In this document: one piece after another, positions 39,211 to 43,103 of the stretch
Layout: the number at the start of each line of letters is the position of its first letter
How positions within the stretch are numbered: position 1 is the stretch's first letter
NCBI GenBank assembly: GCA_964640195.1
Contig: CAZXIC010000007.1
Span: 1 to 43,103, forward strand
Length of the DNA stretch: 43,103 bases
Direction of reading: 5' to 3'
Source: CAZXIC01 sp964640195
Lineage (GTDB): Archaea; Iainarchaeota; Iainarchaeia; Iainarchaeales; GCA-2688035
Translations under genes and position numbers: made by a program
The notes under the pieces: model-generated
Told to the model about the DNA's origin: nothing
The model's database searches: none
Seen by the model: only the letters and a program-made list of their open reading frames with translations

Positions 39211-39342
39211 ATGTCTACAACAAAGAAGGATAGTTCGCGCTTCAAGAAAACCAAGGCAAGGCAAAGGTGGAAGTGGAAGAAGAAGAAAATGCGGAGAAAG
39301 AAGAGGAAGAAGCGCTACCTGAGGCAGAGGGCAAGGGAGTAA
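39211..39342 (+). CDS. eL41-like small basic ribosomal protein
   Basis: ATG 39211 to TAA 39340-39342 gives 43 residues. The core RWKWKKKKMRRKKRKKRYLR is very like eL41 (about 25 residues, KWRKKR then RRLKRKRR in archaea and eukaryotes). Here the core has an extra N-terminal MSTTKKDSSRFKKTKARQ and a short tail. The ATG at the core (MRRKKRKK) is a less likely start. The extreme Lys/Arg content itself could mislead, but the Trp positions match. A TATA-like TTTTAAATTC at about 39150 precedes it. Confidence 0.65.
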   Translation: MSTTKKDSSRFKKTKARQRWKWKKKKMRRKKRKKRYLRQRARE

Positions 39343-39388
39343 ACAAGCCTGTTTCAGCCTGAAGCCAGCAAGGTTACAGCTGAATGCT

Positions 39389-40270
39389 CTAAAAAACTGG
39401 AAAAAAATAGAGCAGCAAAAAGCCGGCAAGGAACAGCAGGTAGTGTATGTAGATAACCCAGTACATCTTGTTCATGTCAATTGCCTGGGGCCTGCGCAGT
39501 GCGGTCTTGTAAAAGGGGGCAGGCAGCAGCATCGCAATGCCCAGGAGCAAATAGCGCAGTGGCAGGACAGTGAAGCATGCAGCAATGTATGAAAGCGCCC
39601 CGACTGCAAGGGAAATACGGGCTATTCTCTTTAGTTTTTTTTCGCCGTACAAAACAACGCTGCTCCTCAAGCCGAGCCTTTCCTCATGCTCTTTTGAAGC
39701 CAGCCTGTACAAGCCGAAGCCGCCGAACTGGATTCCCAGAATGAAAAGGAGGACAGGCAGCGGCGCGTTGAAGGCAGGCACAAACAAAACCCAGCCGGCA
39801 TAGAACCTGAAAACAGGGTTGATGAGCGAGCCGCTTATCAGGTCAATAATCGGCCTCTTCTTCAGGTTGAAAGGCTCTGTAGTGTATAGCAGCTGGTTGA
39901 GCAGCATTGCAAGCATGCACAGGGTGAAAAGAAAGGTTTCATTCAAATTATATGCGATGCAAAACGAAAAGGCAATTAAGAGAATTGCGAAAACCAGGGC
40001 AATTTTAGCTGGAACGATGCCCATAGGAATTGCCCTCTTTTTCTTCACAGGGTGCAGTGCGTCAGCCTTCCTGTCAGTATAGTCGTTCAGGGTGTACAAG
40101 CCTGACCAAAGCAGGGCAAGCGCTGCAAAGCCAAACAAGAACCGTGTTGCGTCAAGTTCAATGCCAAAAAAAAGGGCTGCAGTGACTGCAGCAATGAGCA
40201 TGTTGCCAAAGCTCTTGCTCCATTCCAACGGCCGCATCAGCTGCAAAAGGCCGTAAAAAAAGCGAAGCAT
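39389..40270 (-). CDS. UbiA-family prenyltransferase, DPPR-synthase-like
   Basis: This 293-residue, nine-helix membrane protein opens with LMRPLEWSKSFGNM, like the LRPxxWxKN start of decaprenyl-phosphate phosphoribosyltransferases. NDYTDRKADALHPVKKKR carries the Asp-rich motif with the downstream HPxK, and YRLASKEHEERL the later one. It could transfer a phosphoribosyl or other group to a polyprenyl phosphate for glycan building. It differs from the lipid UbiA at 22122. It stands alone, between the eL41-like gene and the rRNA leader. Confidence 0.78.
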   Translation of the reverse strand: MLRFFYGLLQLMRPLEWSKSFGNMLIAAVTAALFFGIELDATRFLFGFAALALLWSGLYTLNDYTDRKADALHPVKKKRAIPMGIVPAKIALVFAILLIAFSFCIAYNLNETFLFTLCMLAMLLNQLLYTTEPFNLKKRPIIDLISGSLINPVFRFYAGWVLFVPAFNAPLPVLLFILGIQFGGFGLYRLASKEHEERLGLRSSVVLYGEKKLKRIARISLAVGALSYIAACFTVLPLRYLLLGIAMLLPAPFYKTALRRPQAIDMNKMYWVIYIHYLLFLAGFLLLYFFPVF

Positions 40271-40625
40271 AGTTTTATTTAGAAAATAAAATAAATAAAA
40301 TAGTTTACCTTATGCAATTAAAGGATTCCAGACGCATAAATTCCAACAGAAAGGTATTTAAATAAGCATAATTAATAGTATATGAGAGAGCCTAGCTGCG
40401 GTTTGCCAAAACCGTGGTTTTCTCAAAGGAATGCGATTTTTTACCAGCTTGGCTGGTAGCATGGGAGAACTGCTCTTAGCACATGGTGTGCTAGCAGCAT
40501 GCAGGTTCGATGAAACGAAAAATGAGTGCCACAGTTTTTTGTGGCATGAAGCAGGCTTGTGATAATGTGAACCAATTCCGTTAAGGCTTCTAAAGCACAA
40601 CCGGAAACTAATTTTTGGTTGTGTA
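40271..40625 (+). promoter_or_regulatory. rRNA operon promoter and 16S leader
   Basis: TATTTAAATA at 40355-40364 is the probable rRNA promoter. The leader carries hairpins CCAGC/GCTGG, TGCCAC/GTGGCA and CACAACC/GGTTGTG just before 16S. GCAGGCTTGTG at 40551-40561 is the left half of the 16S processing stem; its exact complement is at 42164-42174. Confidence 0.7.
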
Positions 40626-42111
40626 ATTCCAGCCGATCCTGCTGGAGGATACTGCTATCGAAATCCGACTTAGACATGCAAGTCTTAAAGACGTATACGG
40701 CGTCTTTGGCGAACGGCTCAGTAACACGTGGGTAATCTACCCTCGGGAAGGGTTAATCCCGGGAAACTGGGGATAATGCCCTATGGGCAATTGGCACTGG
40801 AATGTCCAATTGCTGAAAGGCTCTTGCGCCACGCAAGCAAGCGCCCAAGGATGAGTCCGCGGTGGATTAGGTTGTTGGCGGGGTAAATGCCCACCAAGCC
40901 GTTGATCCATACGGGCCTTGAGAGAGGGAGCCCGGAGAAGGACACTGAGATAAGGGTCCTAGCCCTACGGGGTGCAGCAGTTACGAAACCTTTACAATGC
41001 GCGAAAGCGTGATAGGGGGATTTCGAGTGCAAGCTTTGCTTGCTTTTGCCAAGAGTAAACTACTTGACGAATAAATGGGGGGCAAGATACGTGCCAGCCG
41101 CCGCGGTAATACGTACCCCATGAGTGGTATCCACTTATATTGGGCCTAAAACGGCTGTAGCAGGCTCGAAAAGTCTTTGGTGAAAGCAGCCAGCCTAACT
41201 GGTTGAATGGCCAAAGATACTGTCGGGCTAGAGGCCGGAAGAGGTCAAGGGAATTTCAGGGGTAGCGGTGAAATGCTATGATCCTTGAAAGACCCCCAGT
41301 AGCGAAGGCGCTTGACCAGGACGGACCTGACTGTGAGGGACGAAAGCTAGGGGAGCGACCCGGATTAGATACCCGGTTAGTCCCAGCCGTAAACGATGCA
41401 GACTTGGTGTCCTAGTACCCATGTGGTACAGGGGTGCCGAAGGGAAGCCGTTAAGTCTGCTGCCAGGGAAGTATGCTCGCAAGGGTGAAACTTAATGGAA
41501 TTGGCGGGAGCTCACTACAAGGGGTGGATGCTGCGGTTCAATTGGATAAAACCCCCGATAATCTTACCAGGGCCGACAGCAGAATGATGGACAGGCTGAA
41601 GGTCTTTCCTGACGCGCTGAGAGGTGTTGTATGGTCATCGTCAGCTCGTACTATGAAGCGTCCTGTTAACTCAGGTAACGGGCGAGACCCACATCCATAG
41701 TTGCCATTTCCCAATTAGGGGGAGCACTCTATGGAAACTGCAGTGGCAACACTGAGGAAGGGGTGGGCAACGGTAGATCTGTATGGCCCGAATGCCCTGG
41801 GCAACACGCGGCATACAATGGCTGAGACAATGAGTTCCGAACCCGAAAGGGTAAGGTAATCCCCTAAACTCAGCCTCAGTTCGGATTGAGGGTTGTAACT
41901 CACCCTCATGAATGATTGGAATCCCCAGTAATCGCGCTTCATTAAAGCGCGGTGAATAAGTCCCTGAGCTTTGCACACACCGCCCATCAAGCCAGTCGAG
42001 TGATGCTCAGATGAGGTGTCTTCACAAGATGATAACGATTCTGAGTTTTGCGAGACGGGCTAAGTTGTAACAAGGTGTCCGTAGGGGAACCTGCGGACGG
42101 ATCACCTCCTT
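40626..42111 (+). rRNA. rrs: 16S ribosomal RNA
   Basis: It starts ATTCCAGCCGATCCTGCTGG (archaeal 5' end, with a few substitutions) and ends GGATCACCTCCTT with the anti-SD. GTGCCAGCCGCCGCGGTAAT (530 loop) at about 41091, GAATTGGCGGGAG (archaeal 915 site) near 41500 and GGGCGAGACCCACATCC near 41683 are present. The size is about 1486 bases. I see no large intron or insertion. It is followed by the processing stem and tRNA-Ala. Confidence 0.97.
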
Positions 42112-42163
42112 CAAACTTTTAAAAAAGTTTGAACAAAAAACTGAATTGCTTCGCAATTCAAGA

Positions 42164-42174
42164 CACAAGCCTGC
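42164..42174 (+). other. Right half of the 16S processing stem
   Basis: CACAAGCCTGC is exactly complementary to GCAGGCTTGTG at 40551-40561. The 11-bp stem brackets pre-16S, as archaeal bulge-helix-bulge processing requires. Confidence 0.65.
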
Positions 42175-42251
42175 ATTGCACTTAATGGGTGTCTTGCGGG
42201 GTGCAAGCAGCCGAGACATTGCCTGCTGTGCATCACGGGGCGTTCCGGCAT

Positions 42252-42324
42252 GGGCTCATAGCTCAGTTGGTAGAGCGCCGCTCTTGCACAGCGGAGGTCA
42301 TGGGTTCGAATCCCATTGAGTCCA
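42252..42324 (+). tRNA. tRNA-Ala(TGC), uninterrupted
   Basis: 73 bases: acceptor GGGCTCA/TGAGTCC with A73, D arm GCTC-AGTTGGTA-GAGC, anticodon stem CCGCT/AGCGG with loop CTTGCAC (anticodon TGC), T arm ATGGG-TTCGAAT-CCCAT. It sits in the 16S-23S spacer, the usual archaeal place, and has no intron, unlike the other four tRNAs here. Confidence 0.96.
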
Positions 42325-42640
42325 AAAGCCTTTTCTTTTGGAAAAAGAAAAGCCTTGGGAAAAGAAAGGTAAGGAAAGCTTTGGGAAAAGAAAACAGGAA
42401 AAGCTGTATCAAAAGAAAACAAGAAAAAAGAGAAAAAAATGATGTTCATCAATTTATTATTTTGGTGACGCAGCTCGTGAGCTTTTTCACGAGCGAAGGA
42501 TGATGCCGGGCGACCGAAGGGAGCCTGTTGTATCGAGCCTGTAGGCGAAGATGCGACTCAGCCCCGCCGGCTGCTCGGCGTGTGATTCGCGCATTGGAAG
42601 TATTTCCTGAAAAAGCAGGTTCAATTGCTAGTGTTCCTTA
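42325..42640 (+). repeat. 16S-23S spacer with purine-rich repeat copy
   Basis: The first 100 bases after tRNA-Ala are purine-rich: CCTTTTCTTTTGG with GAAAAAGAAAAGCC, then CCTTGGGAAAAGAAA and CTGTATCAAAAGAAAA (42404-42419). The last is identical to 30509-30524 in the tRNA-Glu intron. Further right is a perfect hairpin GCTCGTGA/TCACGAGC near 42470-42495, followed by pre-23S processing sequences. No gene is seen. Confidence 0.6.
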
Positions 42641-42644
42641 CATG

Positions 42645-43103
42645 GAACCGTGCACGCCGCTTAGGGGATAACTAGGCTCAGCTGGCGACGAAGGGCGTGG
42701 CAAGCTGCGATAATCCTTGGTGAGACGCATGCAGTCTTCGAGCCAAGGGCCCCTGAATCGATCCGAAAGGATTGCATACCCCGGGAATTGAAGCATCTTA
42801 GTACCGGGAGGAAAAGAAATCAAATGAGATGCTGTGAGTAGCAGCGAGCGAAAGCAGCATTGGGCAAACTGAATCCCGTGCAGCAATGCATGGGAGATGT
42901 GGTGTGGCCCGGTTAACACCCAAAAAGCGAAGCCGAAGTGCCCTGGAAAGGGCTGCCATAGAGCATGACAGCTGCGTAGGCGAATGCTTGATGGGTGATT
43001 TCCGGTTGCCGGGAGTATTGTGCATCTGATTTTGCGCAAGAAGATTGGGAGTCATTAACTTCCAACCCTAAACACTAGGCTGAGACCGATAGCACACTAG
43101 TAC
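42645..43103 (+). rRNA. rrl: 23S ribosomal RNA, 5' part
   Basis: Domain I signatures are clear: GACGAAGGGCGTGGCAAGCTG, then GGAGGAAAAGAAATCAAATG near 42810, AGCAGCGAGCGAAAGCAG near 42840, and GGGAGTCATTAACTTCCAACC near the end. The 5' boundary is set near GCCGCTTAGGGGATAACTAGG and could be off by some 20 bases. The gene runs past the window edge. Confidence 0.93.

Noticed and set aside
40358..42219. Frames inside the 16S rRNA
   Set aside because: rRNA sequence; shadow frames.
42500..42540. Box C/D-like GATGATG in the 16S-23S spacer
   Set aside because: The box C consensus RTGATGA and a paired CTGA box D are not both met.
1..43103. CRISPR array
   Set aside because: No regularly spaced repeats of 24-37 bases were seen on either strand.

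Overview
The window is archaeal. It carries a 16S rRNA, tRNA-Ala and 23S rRNA (5' part) operon with archaeal 16S signatures, and intron-bearing tRNAs. Its protein set is also archaeal: ribosomal proteins eL40 and an eL41-like protein, FEN1, MBF1, archaeal TyrRS, RibL FAD synthetase, archaeal-lipid UbiA prenyltransferase, desulfoferrodoxin, a TrmB regulator and FtsZ. Many promoters have a TATA box about 25 bases before the start codon (leaderless genes). Other genes have strong GGAGGTG/GGTGATCC ribosome binding sites and TTG or GTG starts. The overall flavour resembles a DPANN-like euryarchaeal-type genome, but I cannot place the lineage from this window.

Layout. 1-8.2 kb: end of purQ, a small zinc ribbon, a Yip1-like membrane protein, tyrS, ribL beside an ECF transporter (S, fused A-A', T), purA and a cation/proton antiporter. 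8.2-9.2 kb: three small genes sharing a proline-rich PPHE motif, with direct-repeat operators. 9.2-15.4 kb: guaB, a lipoprotein, a cupin, intron-bearing tRNA-Leu, -Ser and -Asn, and a degenerate element integrated in tRNA-Ser. 15.8-25.5 kb: ftsZ, an M50 protease, MBF1, a structured non-coding segment, FEN1, pcm and a regulator, UbiA, then an HxlR-controlled rhodanese, desulfoferrodoxin and metal-permease operon. 25.5-29.8 kb: a phosphoribosyltransferase, then thiM-thiE-thiC-thiL, and eL40. 29.9-34 kb: tRNA-Glu with copies of its 3' end downstream, enclosing a convergent toxin-antitoxin pair, a large lipoprotein and a two-HTH protein.

34-39.1 kb is the most unusual part. A TrmB regulator and a perfect palindrome stand divergent to four tightly packed genes: a PAPS-type sulfotransferase, an APS kinase fused to an HxGH nucleotidyltransferase, an aldo/keto reductase and a B12-type radical SAM enzyme. 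They are followed by a separately promoted secreted protein that is about 41% tyrosine. I read this as an undescribed archaeal sulfation pathway; the acceptor is unknown and the tyrosine-rich protein is one testable candidate. After it come an eL41-like gene, a second UbiA-family enzyme and the rRNA operon.

Two further patterns stand out. All four tRNAs outside the rRNA operon are interrupted, and tRNA-Asn appears to have two introns around a 7-base exon. A related purine/pyrimidine-rich hairpin sequence recurs in the Leu, Ser and Glu introns and in the rRNA spacer directly after tRNA-Ala.
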